Assembly: GCA_934747965.1 (NCBI GenBank)
Contig: CAKVHI010000005.1
Span: 1-64,000 of the forward strand
From: an uncultured Clostridia bacterium
GTDB taxonomy: Bacteria > Bacillota > Clostridia > Christensenellales > UBA1242
DNA length: 64,000 nucleotides
Direction of reading: 5' to 3'
Shown piece after piece: positions 1 through 8,093 of this stretch. A model generated the notes under the pieces. The model saw nothing but the letters and a program-made list of their open reading frames with translations, was not told the DNA's origin and did no database searches. Each line of letters begins with the position of its first letter. Positions within the stretch are counted from its first letter, which is position 1. The position numbers and the translations under genes are program-made.

Positions 1-63
1 GTGAAAAGCAAGGAATTTGCTTACCATTTAGATTCATATATTAAACCTCAGAGTAAACTCTGA
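1..63 (+). other. Possible 3' end of a truncated upstream gene
   Basis: Two forward frames are open from the window edge: one stops with TAA at 42-44, immediately before a terminator stem, the other with TGA at 61-63 inside the stem. The stop just before the hairpin fits normal gene ends better, but about 14-20 codons are too few to identify a product. Confidence 0.3.
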
Positions 64-71
64 GGTTTTTT
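44..71 (+). terminator. Intrinsic terminator
   Basis: A 10-bp perfect stem (44-53 with 58-67) has loop TAAA and runs into a T tract. It ends whatever transcript enters from the left edge. Confidence 0.85.
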
Positions 72-216
72 ATGTACCTTTATTTTACTTTTAAAAATAT
101 ATTGTGGATTTATGTTTAAAAGTTTTCTAAATTTTAAGTAAAAGTGTGTTACTTGTATAGTTTGGTTGTTATTCGAATTTTTTTGGGCTAAATAAACAAT
201 AAATTCGAAATATTAT

Positions 217-244
217 TTGATAATTATCAATTTTATGTTATAAT
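217..244 (+). promoter_or_regulatory. Promoter placing transcription start on the ATG at 251
   Basis: TTGATA (217-222), a 16-base spacer and TATAAT (239-244). The -10 box is six bases from the ATG at 251 and there is no Shine-Dalgarno site, so the mRNA is predicted to be leaderless. Confidence 0.6.
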
Positions 245-250
245 AAAAAT

Positions 251-730
251 ATGGAAAAAGAAGAGATATTGCTTGAAAATTATAAAGATTTGGAAGAAAA
301 TTTGAATGAATTTAGGCGTAATTTAATATTTATTGATGATGTTTACGCACAAAAACTTGAAGAAATTGAAGAGGATTTAGATCATAAAATTTTTAACCTA
401 ACGGATAGTAAATTTTATCAAACTTGGCAAGACGATTTTGTTGAATTAAAAACAAAAGTTGATAGTTGTTTTAAAGATTTTAGTTTTGAAAGTGCTTTTG
501 ATGTGTATAAAACTTTTACAAATTTGTTGGAAACGCAAGAAAGTGATATTTTGCTTGTAAACGGTTTTCCATTAAATCAAAGTTATTCAAAGCAAGGTGT
601 TAATGATGTGTTTTTGTTTAATTTGTCTATGCTTGGCTCAATCAAACAACAAAATGATTTTATGCTAAGTCAAATTCAAAAATTAGAGAGCGAAATAAAC
701 AACCTAATTAAAACAAACAAAAAACAATAA
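251..730 (+). CDS. Hypothetical coiled-coil protein
   Basis: This 159-residue soluble protein is rich in Glu, Lys, Asn and Leu. It has no signal peptide or membrane segment. The first 50 and last 30 residues look like amphipathic helices, probably coiled coil, around a Phe-rich middle. I do not recognise a family. The start is fixed by a TATAAT box six bases upstream, which predicts a leaderless transcript. The gene stands alone, with a terminator on each side. Confidence 0.7.
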   Translation: MEKEEILLENYKDLEENLNEFRRNLIFIDDVYAQKLEEIEEDLDHKIFNLTDSKFYQTWQDDFVELKTKVDSCFKDFSFESAFDVYKTFTNLLETQESDILLVNGFPLNQSYSKQGVNDVFLFNLSMLGSIKQQNDFMLSQIQKLESEINNLIKTNKKQ

Positions 731-754
731 ATCAAACAGATTACATAAATTTTA

Positions 755-797
755 AATAAAAAAGGGAGTATATTAACTATATTCCCTTTTTATTTAA
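755..797. terminator. Bidirectional terminator between convergent genes
   Basis: Hairpin with AAAAGGGAGTATA pairing to TATATTCCCTTTT-type sequence, with an A run on one side and a T run on the other. It serves the plus-strand gene ending at 730 and the minus-strand gene ending at 823. Confidence 0.8.
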
Positions 798-822
798 TTA
801 AAAATTATTAACATTATTTAAG

Positions 823-1044
823 TTAAAAAGTTAAAGTATCATCTGTTTTGTTAATTTTTTCATCTAAATGAGATAGAATTTTGTGGCATCGAGATATTTC
901 AGCCTTATCGTCAAAACTTTCAGCAATAGTTAATGCATCGTTATATCTTGACCTAGCCATGTCAAATTTTTTATCTTTTTCAAGCATATAGCCTGATTTT
1001 AATTTTTCTTCATATAGTGTTCTAACACCATGGTCAATTATCAT
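823..1044 (-). CDS. Small helical protein, TPR-like
   Basis: This 73-residue protein has a clear ribosome binding site (AAGGAAGAAG) before its ATG. Residues 10-62 read as helix-turn-helix pairs, with spacing (EKDKKFDMARSRYNDAL) that resembles one tetratricopeptide unit. There is no signal peptide and there are no Cys residues. The function is unknown; a TPR-like scaffold or a short regulator is possible. It converges on the coiled-coil gene and is transcribed alone. Confidence 0.6.
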   Translation of the reverse strand: MIIDHGVRTLYEEKLKSGYMLEKDKKFDMARSRYNDALTIAESFDDKAEISRCHKILSHLDEKINKTDDTLTF

Positions 1045-1208
1045 ACTTCTTCTTCCTTTTTTTTGTAGTATAAATTATTTTTGCAATTTTGTCAATAGTT
1101 CCATATTGTTTTAATGAAAACAATAGTTAAATGTTTGAAATTTTTAATGTAAAACAAACTAAAATAATTATTCTGTTTAAAAAAATAATTTTAGTTAATA
1201 ATCAAAGC

Positions 1209-2402
1209 ATGAAAAAATTAGGTTTAAGTTTATGTTTGATATTAATTTGTTTTTCATGTTTGTTCTTTTTTGGTTGCACTCATGAAATGGTAAGTTTGTA
1301 TATATACAAAATGCCGAATAAGTTGGTTTATGCTGTTGGGGAAGAGTTAGATTTAACGGGGCTAGAGCTTAAAAATATAAAAACTGACAGTGCACTTTTA
1401 AAAATTCACAATGATAAAGCAAATTTTAGTGGTTTTGACAGTTTGGTTAGTGGAAAAAAAGAAGTTAAAGTAAGTTATGGAGAATTTACAACATCGTTCT
1501 ATGTTTTTGTGGCAAATAAAGTTGTTTCAAACAATGAAGAATTGGTGGACGCACTAGAAACGGCAAATGATAATGATATTATTTTGATTAAAGAAGGTCA
1601 GTATAAGTTAAGTAAACCAATAGAAATTTTGAATTCTAATTTGATTATTGGTGGTGAAGGTAAAGATAAAACTATGCTTGATTGCTTTGTTTTGGTTGGT
1701 GGACAACTTAATGGCAATGAAATTGTTTATAGTCAAGATGTTCAAAAAGTGTCGTTTATTTCGCTTGGTTTTTCTACGAAAAATAGTGTAAGCAACAACA
1801 TAATAAAATTTGAGAATGAATATTTAAACAAAAATTTGGCTTGCATAAACGCAAAAAATCTTGAAAAATGCGACATAATTTCGTGTAGTTTTAGTGGTTA
1901 TTCTGTGGGCGTTAAGGCAGAAAGCATGACAGATGTGTTCGTAAACGGGAATAAGTTTTCTAATTTATTAGTTGGAGCAATTGAAACAACAAAACAAACC
2001 AAAAATGTAACAATAAGCAAAAATATTATAAATCAGATAGGTAGCAATGTGGTTAGTTTGAATGAAAGAAAAGAGCAAGAAAATATTTTTGGCATTAAGC
2101 TTGCTTTAAATAGTGAAGAAAATTTAGGACTTTCTATTTATAAAAATTCTATTAGTAAAATTGCTTTGTCTAGTGGAAATTTAAGGTTTTTTGATGAAAA
2201 AATTGAAGGTAATTTTAATGGCTTAAATTACCTAAATAAAAGCAGTGCTATAATAATTTACAGCACTTTAAAAAACAATTTACAAACAAGAGGGGTGTCA
2301 ATTTTCTATAACTCTATAGGCTCGTGTTTAAACAACATTTTGTATAACACTCAAGACCTTGACAGAGTTAACAGTGCCAGCGTAAATTATATGTCGCTTT
2401 AA
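1209..2402 (+). CDS. Lipoprotein with Ig-like domain and parallel beta-helix
   Basis: This is a surface lipoprotein of 397 residues. The N-terminus MKKLGLSLCLILICFSC is followed by a lipobox ending at the Cys of FFGC. Residues about 30-95 match bacterial Ig-like domains (YAVGEELDLTGLELK, the attached-domain type also found in Gram-positive surface proteins). From about residue 105 the NNEELVDALETANDNDIILI motif opens a right-handed beta-helix of the pectate-lyase/NosD type, with repeated N-rich turns. An upstream in-frame start at 1131 would put 26 residues before the signal peptide and is rejected. No good ribosome binding site is seen. The stop overlaps the convergent superoxide dismutase gene by three bases. 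Confidence 0.75.
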   Translation: MKKLGLSLCLILICFSCLFFFGCTHEMVSLYIYKMPNKLVYAVGEELDLTGLELKNIKTDSALLKIHNDKANFSGFDSLVSGKKEVKVSYGEFTTSFYVFVANKVVSNNEELVDALETANDNDIILIKEGQYKLSKPIEILNSNLIIGGEGKDKTMLDCFVLVGGQLNGNEIVYSQDVQKVSFISLGFSTKNSVSNNIIKFENEYLNKNLACINAKNLEKCDIISCSFSGYSVGVKAESMTDVFVNGNKFSNLLVGAIETTKQTKNVTISKNIINQIGSNVVSLNERKEQENIFGIKLALNSEENLGLSIYKNSISKIALSSGNLRFFDEKIEGNFNGLNYLNKSSAIIIYSTLKNNLQTRGVSIFYNSIGSCLNNILYNTQDLDRVNSASVNYMSL

Positions 2403-2902
2403 CAATTCACAATTTTTCCGCAAGCAATTTTAGTTCCGCTGTTTCCGCTTGGGTCAGTTCTAAAATCATCTGCAAGTTCGTGAACAAAGACCGTTCTTCC
2501 AATTATATCTCTTGCTCTAAAACGCTTCGTTAATACAATGCTAAAAGCCGTTCCGTTGTTAGATAACAAAACAGGTAGATCACCAGCATGGCTTGGGTGA
2601 GTATAGTTTTGTGGATTGTAGTGAGATGAATCGGCAAAATTACCGTTTTCATCTTGATTACAATTATCACCGCTATGTATGTGCATTGCAAAAAAGTCGC
2701 CCGTGCTGTTGTGTGGAAGATTATTTATTTCGGTTAAAACGAGTGTTCCATTTTCAGTTTCAAAAAATTCTACTTTTCCGCTGATTTGTGAAAAATCTTT
2801 GTTGCCAGCAATTTTTACAAATGCTGTTGGTGTGTGATTTGCAATAAAATTTACATAACTATTAAAGATATTTATTTTACTTTTTCCAAAAATTCTAAAC
2901 AT
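2399..2902 (-). CDS. sodC: Cu/Zn superoxide dismutase
   Basis: This protein converts superoxide to hydrogen peroxide and oxygen. All metal ligands of the family are present: copper ligands H74, H76, the bridging H94 and H141; zinc ligands H94, H102, H105 and D108; and the disulfide pair C81 and C161 (GNSGTKIACGKI is the family signature). Length (167 residues) is typical. Unusually, there is no signal peptide or lipobox, although most bacterial SodC proteins are exported, so it may be cytosolic; this is inference. An AAAGGAG ribosome binding site precedes the ATG. The 3' end overlaps the convergent lipoprotein gene. Confidence 0.92.
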   Translation of the reverse strand: MFRIFGKSKINIFNSYVNFIANHTPTAFVKIAGNKDFSQISGKVEFFETENGTLVLTEINNLPHNSTGDFFAMHIHSGDNCNQDENGNFADSSHYNPQNYTHPSHAGDLPVLLSNNGTAFSIVLTKRFRARDIIGRTVFVHELADDFRTDPSGNSGTKIACGKIVNC

Positions 2903-2957
2903 TTTATACTCCTTTTTAACAATTTATATGAAAAACTGCCAAAAAATGTAAAATAAG

Positions 2958-2986
2958 TTTACAATTATTGTAAAAATTTGTAAAAT
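2958..2986 (+). promoter_or_regulatory. Promoter of the Ig-like lipoprotein gene (near-leaderless)
   Basis: TTTACA (2958-2963), 17 bases, TAAAAT (2981-2986). The ATG at 2995 is only eight bases beyond the -10 box, so the leader is predicted to be zero to two bases. Confidence 0.55.
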
Positions 2987-2994
2987 AATAAGGT

Positions 2995-3915
2995 ATGAAA
3001 AATTTAGGCTTAAAGAAGTTGCTCATAATTATTTTAATTTCTGTTAGTTTTGTTAGTGCAATTTTTACAATAATATTTGTTTCTTGTTTTAAAAACAATA
3101 AAGATAGTGTTAAAGAATTAAAACTAAATAGTGATAATTTGACTTTAGAAGTTGGCGATGTCGTTGATTTGAAAAATATGTATAGTTTAAGACCAATTAA
3201 CTTTAATGCAAATGTTTTGTGTTTGGTTGCCAATTCTAAATTTGCTGTGATTGATGAAAATAATATTTTAACAGCGAAAAGTGAAGGTTTTACAAAAATT
3301 TATTTTAAAGTTAACAGCGGAAATAATTTGATTGAAAAAGATATTTCTTTGCAAATCAATAAACATGTTGAAGAAAATAAAGATGATTCTATTGTTGACG
3401 ATAATAAAAATAATGATAAGACTGATGAAAATAACAAAGATGATGAAACTTTGAAAAATAACGATAAAGATAATAACAATGATGATAGCAAAGATGTTAA
3501 TAACAACGATAACATCATTAATAACAACGATAACATCAATAATAATGATGATAACAAAGATAGTAAAGACAGCGATGATAATATTAATAATGATAAAACA
3601 ATTGATGATGCAAAAAGTAATTTGGAAATTGTTTTAAAATCAAAATTTGTTGAAAAGATTGATGATTATTACACCTTAAATTTGTCAAGTGAAAGCGTGA
3701 AGGCTAAAACAATAGTGCTTTCTTGCATTGATGACAAAAATGTTGAACATGAAGTTAATTTTTCTTGCGAAATTCTATCTGATGATTGTGAATTGTACTT
3801 TCAATTTGACAAAAATAAAGTTATCGTAATGGGTTCAAAAGTTGGTGAGGCAGTTATAAAAATTTCAATAGAAAATTCTAGTGAATTTGTTTTATTAAAA
3901 GTGAGGGTTGTATAA
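2995..3915 (+). CDS. Ig-like lipoprotein with Asn/Asp-rich linker
   Basis: This is a 306-residue exported protein. A hydrophobic N-terminus ends in a lipobox-like IFVSC at about residues 31-35. Residues about 40-125 resemble a bacterial Ig-like (Big_2) domain (LKLNSDNLTLEVGDVVDL, and LTAKSEGFTKIYFKV as the closing strands). Residues about 126-205 are a low-complexity Asn/Asp/Lys linker encoded by short degenerate repeats, and a second beta-rich domain follows. It probably sits on the cell surface with the linker spanning the wall. Its TAA overlaps the ATG of the HIT gene by one base (TAATG), so the two are translationally coupled. Confidence 0.7.
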   Translation: MKNLGLKKLLIIILISVSFVSAIFTIIFVSCFKNNKDSVKELKLNSDNLTLEVGDVVDLKNMYSLRPINFNANVLCLVANSKFAVIDENNILTAKSEGFTKIYFKVNSGNNLIEKDISLQINKHVEENKDDSIVDDNKNNDKTDENNKDDETLKNNDKDNNNDDSKDVNNNDNIINNNDNINNNDDNKDSKDSDDNINNDKTIDDAKSNLEIVLKSKFVEKIDDYYTLNLSSESVKAKTIVLSCIDDKNVEHEVNFSCEILSDDCELYFQFDKNKVIVMGSKVGEAVIKISIENSSEFVLLKVRVV

Positions 3916-4256
3916 TGGATGATTGCATTTTTTGTAAGATAATTAAAGGTGAAATCAAAAGTGATATTTTGTTCGAGAGTGATAATTTTATTATAATCAA
4001 CGATATTTCTCATATGGCAAAAAAGCATTACTTGATTATCCCTAAAGTGCATTTTGCTTATCTAAATCAAGTTGACAGCCAAAATGTGCAAATTTTAACC
4101 GAAATTATGTTAAAGATGAAAGAAATAGAAAAAGCTCTTAACTTGGAAGAAGGCTATAGGCTTGTAATAAATCAACGCAGTTTGGCAGGACAAACGGTTA
4201 ATCATTTGCATATCCATATTTTGGGTGGAGAAAAACTATCTGATAAATTCAATTAA
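3915..4256 (+). CDS. HIT-family nucleotide hydrolase
   Basis: This is a histidine-triad protein of 113 residues, the normal length of HinT-type phosphoramidases that act on adenosine nucleotides. The active-site triad is HLHIH at residues 97-101, followed by LGG. The N-terminal CIFCKIIKGEI motif with two Cys, often zinc-binding in this family, is intact. Cytosolic. The start overlaps the stop of the upstream lipoprotein gene, which is an odd partner with no obvious functional link. Confidence 0.92.
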   Translation: MDDCIFCKIIKGEIKSDILFESDNFIIINDISHMAKKHYLIIPKVHFAYLNQVDSQNVQILTEIMLKMKEIEKALNLEEGYRLVINQRSLAGQTVNHLHIHILGGEKLSDKFN

Positions 4257-4279
4257 GTGAAAAATTTAATTAAAAAACA

Positions 4280-4308
4280 TTGACTTTTGAAAATAATTGT
4301 GTTATTAT
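4280..4308 (+). promoter_or_regulatory. tRNA-Gly promoter
   Basis: TTGACT (4280-4285), 17 bases, TATTAT (4303-4308), ending 14 bases before the mature tRNA 5' end. Confidence 0.65.
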
Positions 4309-4322
4309 AAAAAGGTCATTGT

Positions 4323-4380
<58 letters not shown>

Positions 4381-4396
<16 letters not shown>

Positions 4397-4608
4397 AAAA
4401 ACAAAAGAAGAGCCTTTTATGGGCTTTTTTTTAATAAGATTGAACATTTGTGGGAATCAAACCCACGGGTTCGGTTCTGTCGGACCCAGACCGCAACAAG
4501 TTGCTCCCGCTCGCTTCCTAAAAACAACACGCTGTGTTGTTTTCTTAACGGGCTCGCCCCATCACTCGCTCCAAAGAACAAAAGAAGAGCCTTTTATAGG
4601 CTTTTTTT
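4381..4608 (+). repeat. Duplicated tRNA-Gly 3' end flanking a structured 126-base insert
   Basis: Bases 4381-4431 (the last 16 bases of the tRNA plus its terminator) recur at 4558-4608 with two mismatches, an offset of 177 bases. Between them (4432-4557) lie GTGGG-N7-CCCAC, which is an antisense tRNA T-arm, a GGGTTCG/CGGACCC hairpin, and a perfect 10-bp hairpin at 4521-4543. It could be a tRNA-derived repeat or the scar of an element that integrated at the tRNA. No protein is credible here. Confidence 0.75.
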
Positions 4609-4633
4609 ATTTTAATGTTATTAAAATTTAGTA

Positions 4634-4662
4634 TTGACAAATAGTTTTTAGTTTGATAAAAT
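4634..4662 (+). promoter_or_regulatory. Promoter of the MORN-AAA+ gene (leaderless)
   Basis: Consensus TTGACA (4634-4639), 17 bases, TAAAAT (4657-4662), then six bases to the ATG at 4669. No ribosome binding site is possible. Confidence 0.7.
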
Positions 4663-4668
4663 TTTAGT

Positions 4669-6225
4669 ATGAAAAAAATAAAAATTGAATTTAACACACC
4701 AAAATCTAAAAAATCGGACTTATATAAGTTATTATCTGAAAAAATTTCTGATGAAGTTTTAACTTTTTATGGTTACTTAGATCAAAATAATGTGCCTCAA
4801 GGCGAATGTGCTATGGCCCTAGTTGATGATTATGGTCAAAATCTTGTTTTTCAAGCAAATTTCTCTAATGGCAACTTAATTGGCTCAGGTCTTTTAAGTC
4901 AATATGATGAAGAAACTAATAGTTTAGAATTTGAGTTGAGATTTAACTTTATGTCTGAAACTTTTGGCGAAATTAAGTATTCAGACGGCACTGTATATAT
5001 TGGAAACTTGTTTAAAACTTATCCTGACGGCAAAGGAAAAACTATTGAAAAAAGTGGAGATATTAATATCGGCTTTTTTAAAGAAGGGGTTCCTCACGGT
5101 TTGTTTTTGCACTATGACAAAAATAATGAATTGGTTTATAAAAGTGTTTATCTTGATGGGGATTGTATTGTTTCTTCAGATAAAGATGAGGAAATTTTGA
5201 AGGCCCTTTCTGATTGTGGTTTTAATTACAGAAATTTATTAAAATCTTATGCTAAGAAAATTTCAAAAACAAAAGAAGATAAATTTAGTGTTTCTAACAT
5301 AAAAAAAGGTCTTGACAAAATTGAAAAAAATATAATTGGTCAAAAAAATGCTGTTAAACTTATCAACAACAATTTGTTGCTTTCATTGATGTGTGCAAGA
5401 ATGGATGATAAACCAATAACTTCTATGGTCTTTACCGGTCCTACTGGTGTTGGTAAAACTGAAATGGCAAAACAAATTTCGGAAAATATTTTTAACAAAA
5501 AACCTTTTACAGTTGATTTTGCTAACTTCCATGATGATTTTATGCTTTCAAGTTTAATTGGATCTCCTGACGGATATATTGGAAGCAATAAAGAGCCTGA
5601 ATTTTTGAAATATATTCGTGAGAATAGTGAAACAGGTGGCGTTTTGTTGTTTGAAGAAATTGATAAGGCTGACCCTGATTGCTTAAATTTCTTTATGCGT
5701 ATATTAGATGAAGGCGAGGTTATTGATTCTCACAACAAACCTTATTCTGTAAAGAATTTTGTTATTTTGGCAACCACAAATATGAGTGCCAACACAACTC
5801 GAAAACTTGGTTTTTCAGATCGTGATGATGATGTTAAAATGCAAATGGCTAATACCGAATTTACAGGCATGAAAAAAGAACAAATTGCAAGATTTGGTTT
5901 GGTTGTTGAGTTTTCTGGATTTAATAACGAAGAAAAACGAATTTTAACTTTAAGAGCACTTGATAAGGCTGTAAAACGAATTAAAACTATTAAAGGTTAT
6001 AACATTGAAGTTAAATACGAAAAGAAATTTATTGACAGTTTGGTTTCAAAAATTAATGCGACTTTTGGTGTTAGAGATATTCAAGCAAGAGTTTCTAGCA
6101 CAGTGAATGAAAAACTTGCAGAATTTATCAGAAAAAATGAAGCTACAAATATTATTGTTAATTTTAAAGACCTTGACAATGTTAAGATAAAAGAAAATAA
6201 AAAAACTGAAGAAAAAACTTTCTAA
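4669..6225 (+). CDS. MORN-repeat / AAA+ ATPase fusion (ClpB D2-like)
   Basis: This 518-residue protein has two parts. Residues about 35-170 hold MORN-like units (GEIKYSDGTVYIGNL, GDINIGFFKEGVPHGLF), beta-hairpin repeats known for lipid or protein binding. Residues about 205-510 are an AAA+ module of the ClpA/ClpB second-domain type: Walker A GPTGVGKT, Walker B VLLFEEIDKA, sensor-1 ATTN, a GxRxxxR-like sensor-2 (FGVRDIQARV) and a small helical C-domain. There is no ClpP-binding loop, Clp N-domain or M-domain, so it is not ClpB itself. Probably a dedicated unfoldase or remodeller targeted through the MORN part (inference). Leaderless promoter; monocistronic. Confidence 0.8.
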   Translation: MKKIKIEFNTPKSKKSDLYKLLSEKISDEVLTFYGYLDQNNVPQGECAMALVDDYGQNLVFQANFSNGNLIGSGLLSQYDEETNSLEFELRFNFMSETFGEIKYSDGTVYIGNLFKTYPDGKGKTIEKSGDINIGFFKEGVPHGLFLHYDKNNELVYKSVYLDGDCIVSSDKDEEILKALSDCGFNYRNLLKSYAKKISKTKEDKFSVSNIKKGLDKIEKNIIGQKNAVKLINNNLLLSLMCARMDDKPITSMVFTGPTGVGKTEMAKQISENIFNKKPFTVDFANFHDDFMLSSLIGSPDGYIGSNKEPEFLKYIRENSETGGVLLFEEIDKADPDCLNFFMRILDEGEVIDSHNKPYSVKNFVILATTNMSANTTRKLGFSDRDDDVKMQMANTEFTGMKKEQIARFGLVVEFSGFNNEEKRILTLRALDKAVKRIKTIKGYNIEVKYEKKFIDSLVSKINATFGVRDIQARVSSTVNEKLAEFIRKNEATNIIVNFKDLDNVKIKENKKTEEKTF

Positions 6226-6284
6226 ATGAAAATTTTGTTGCTTTATAATTTGCGAAAATGTGAGAGTGGCAAAGAGCTTACAAT

Positions 6285-6312
6285 TTGACATTTTAACATT
6301 AAGCAATATTAT
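6285..6312 (+). promoter_or_regulatory. Promoter of the 38-residue acidic protein
   Basis: TTGACA (6285-6290), then TATTAT (6307-6312) at 16 bases. It is followed by a short leader with a perfect AAAGGAGG site. Confidence 0.55.
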
Positions 6313-6347
6313 ATTTATATATTTAGTTTTTAAAGGAGGTTGTTTTT

Positions 6348-6464
6348 ATGAGATATAATTATGATGATATCGTTAGTTTAGAAGATATTATTGGAACAGA
6401 AGAAGAAGTTTATGATCCATGGGATGAAATAATTGATAAAATAGACAACGGCGAAGAACTTTAA
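6348..6464 (+). CDS. 38-residue acidic small protein
   Basis: A short gene with the strongest expression signals of its region: a consensus-like promoter, an AAAGGAGG ribosome binding site eight bases before the ATG, and an intrinsic terminator right after the stop. The product is very acidic (about 15 Asp/Glu, 2 Lys and 1 Arg in 38) with no membrane segment; it begins MRYNYDDIVSLEDIIG and ends KIDNGEEL. Function is unknown. An acidic microprotein could bind a basic partner, such as a nucleic-acid-binding protein, but that is speculation. Confidence 0.65.
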   Translation: MRYNYDDIVSLEDIIGTEEEVYDPWDEIIDKIDNGEEL

Positions 6465-6472
6465 TTTAACTA

Positions 6473-6502
6473 AAAACACAAACTTTTGGTTTGTGTTTTT
6501 TA
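6473..6502 (+). terminator. Intrinsic terminator
   Basis: AAAACACAAAC (6473-6483) pairs with GTTTGTGTTTT (6489-6499) around TTTTG, followed by T residues. Confidence 0.85.
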
Positions 6503-6780
6503 TTTTATCTTATAAATTTTAGTTTTAAGTTTAAATTTAATACTTTATTTTGAAAAATATTACTTTTTTGATTAAATACATAAATGTTATTTAGTTTTTT
6601 ATTTATTTAAAAAAATAAAAATTTTGAGAAAATTGTTTTGCATTTTTTGTGTTTAATTATATAATATAATTAGATTTAATGAAAAAACTACTAAAAATAA
6701 AAAGTCTTAATACATAGTTTTTTGTTAAAAACAAAAAATAAACCTAGACAAAGGTTTTATAAAAAGATAAATTGGGTGTT
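6503..6780 (+). other. AT-rich non-coding leader of the TasA/LamG gene
   Basis: About 280 bases with no gene. TTGCAT (6638-6643), 16 bases and TATAAT (6660-6665) is a plausible promoter, giving a leader of about 110 bases with a small AACCT/AGGTT hairpin near 6743-6757. No known riboswitch is recognised. Confidence 0.4.
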
Positions 6781-8001
6781 ATGGAAAAATCGAAAAAAAC
6801 AAACAAACGCACAAAAATTTTTATTAGTTTAATGTTGGTGCTAATATTATTGTTTAGCATCAGTTTTACCTACGCTTGGTTTACAGATAAAAAAGAGAGT
6901 CAAACTAGTGTTAAGTTTGGGAAAATTGCTTTGAAAATTACAGATGATAATGGAAATAAAATCACAACAAAAACAATAAGTTTTGATGTTGACCGAAGTT
7001 ATGTTGCTTATCAGACTGGTGGAAAGATTATGCCCGGTGATAAAGTTGGCTTTAAACTTAATGTTGGTCTTGAATCTGACAGTAGTGATGCTTACTATTT
7101 GATTAAACTAAAAGATTCTTTAAATTTGTTTGACAACTCAATGTTTTTTGCAGACGGAACAAAAGATAGCAGTGGAAATTTAATTGTTTATCAAACTGAC
7201 GGGCTAACTTCATGGGTGCAAAATAACACAACTCAGGTTGTTGACAAAAAAGTTGGAAAGATAACAAAAAGTGATACACATCCAATAAATTTAAAAGCAA
7301 CCATAAAAACAAGTTTTACAGGGCAGGGTGAAAGAACAAAGGTTGATTGTGTTATTATGGCAATTCAACAAGCACATTTAACCGAAACTGAGGCATTGAA
7401 ACTTTTAAATGATGGAGTAAATTCTCTCGTTCCAACTGGATACACAAATGTCGATTATATCAAGTCTACAGGCTTGCAATACATTGACACTGGGGTTAAA
7501 CCAACTGCAAGCATGGAATTTGTTGGTCAAATGCGTTTGCAAAGACCGACTGATTCTAGTGATAACTATGCTTTTGGCAGTGGCTCTAGTTATTCAAACT
7601 TTACTGGTCTTATGCTTTCAACTTATCCAGGGATTCATCTTGGTTTAGGAAATAATTCAAGTTTGGCTGGGTCTATTGGCACACTTGAAGATTGGTATGA
7701 CTTTGATTTTGATTTTCAATATAATTCTAAATCAGCTTCTTTAAATTCTAATTTATTAAATACCACCAAAAGTTATGACAGTATGACACTTAACACTGAA
7801 AACATATATTTGTTTGATAGAAGCACACGCGGTGGGAAATATGGTGTTGTTGTGTATAAATTTCAAATCTATTCAAACGATGTTTTAATAAGAGATTTTG
7901 TTCCTTGTTTAAGAGATAGCGACAAAGTTGCAGGGTTATATGACCTTGTTAATAATGAATTTTATGAAAACATTGGTACGGGAAGTTTTAGTTATGCTTA
8001 A
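6781..8001 (+). CDS. TasA/camelysin-like exported protein with C-terminal LamG-like domain
   Basis: This 406-residue surface protein has a basic start and one hydrophobic stretch, then the TYAWFTDKK junction typical of SipW-processed TasA/CalY proteins. Residues about 35-200 are a TasA-like beta-sandwich. Residues about 215-405 are a concanavalin/LamG-like lectin fold recurring in gut Firmicute surface proteins (YIKSTGLQYIDTGV at its start, GLYDLVNNEFYENIGTG at its end), which may bind glycan. A TTG at 6772 is an alternative start; ATG gives a normal signal peptide. The dedicated peptidase is probably the SipW-like protein at 17220-17822. Confidence 0.75.
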   Translation: MEKSKKTNKRTKIFISLMLVLILLFSISFTYAWFTDKKESQTSVKFGKIALKITDDNGNKITTKTISFDVDRSYVAYQTGGKIMPGDKVGFKLNVGLESDSSDAYYLIKLKDSLNLFDNSMFFADGTKDSSGNLIVYQTDGLTSWVQNNTTQVVDKKVGKITKSDTHPINLKATIKTSFTGQGERTKVDCVIMAIQQAHLTETEALKLLNDGVNSLVPTGYTNVDYIKSTGLQYIDTGVKPTASMEFVGQMRLQRPTDSSDNYAFGSGSSYSNFTGLMLSTYPGIHLGLGNNSSLAGSIGTLEDWYDFDFDFQYNSKSASLNSNLLNTTKSYDSMTLNTENIYLFDRSTRGGKYGVVVYKFQIYSNDVLIRDFVPCLRDSDKVAGLYDLVNNEFYENIGTGSFSYA

Positions 8002-8033
8002 AAAAAGATGTTAAATTTTAACATCTTTTTTTG
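8001..8033. terminator. Intrinsic terminator, possibly bidirectional
   Basis: A nearly perfect palindrome, AAAAAGATGTTAAA against TTTAACATCTTTTT. It overlaps the stop of the gene ending at 8001 and also faces the minus-strand pair ending at 8094. Confidence 0.8.
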
Positions 8034-8093
8034 TATTTTGAATAATGCCAAAATCAAGTAATCAATTAAATTTTGAAAGTTTTTGAAAGATGA

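Noticed and set aside
1131..1208. Upstream in-frame start for the beta-helix lipoprotein
   Set aside because: It would place 26 residues before a canonical lipoprotein signal peptide.
3300..3557. Ser/Leu-rich frame on the minus strand
   Set aside because: It is the antisense of the Asn/Asp low-complexity linker of the lipoprotein gene.
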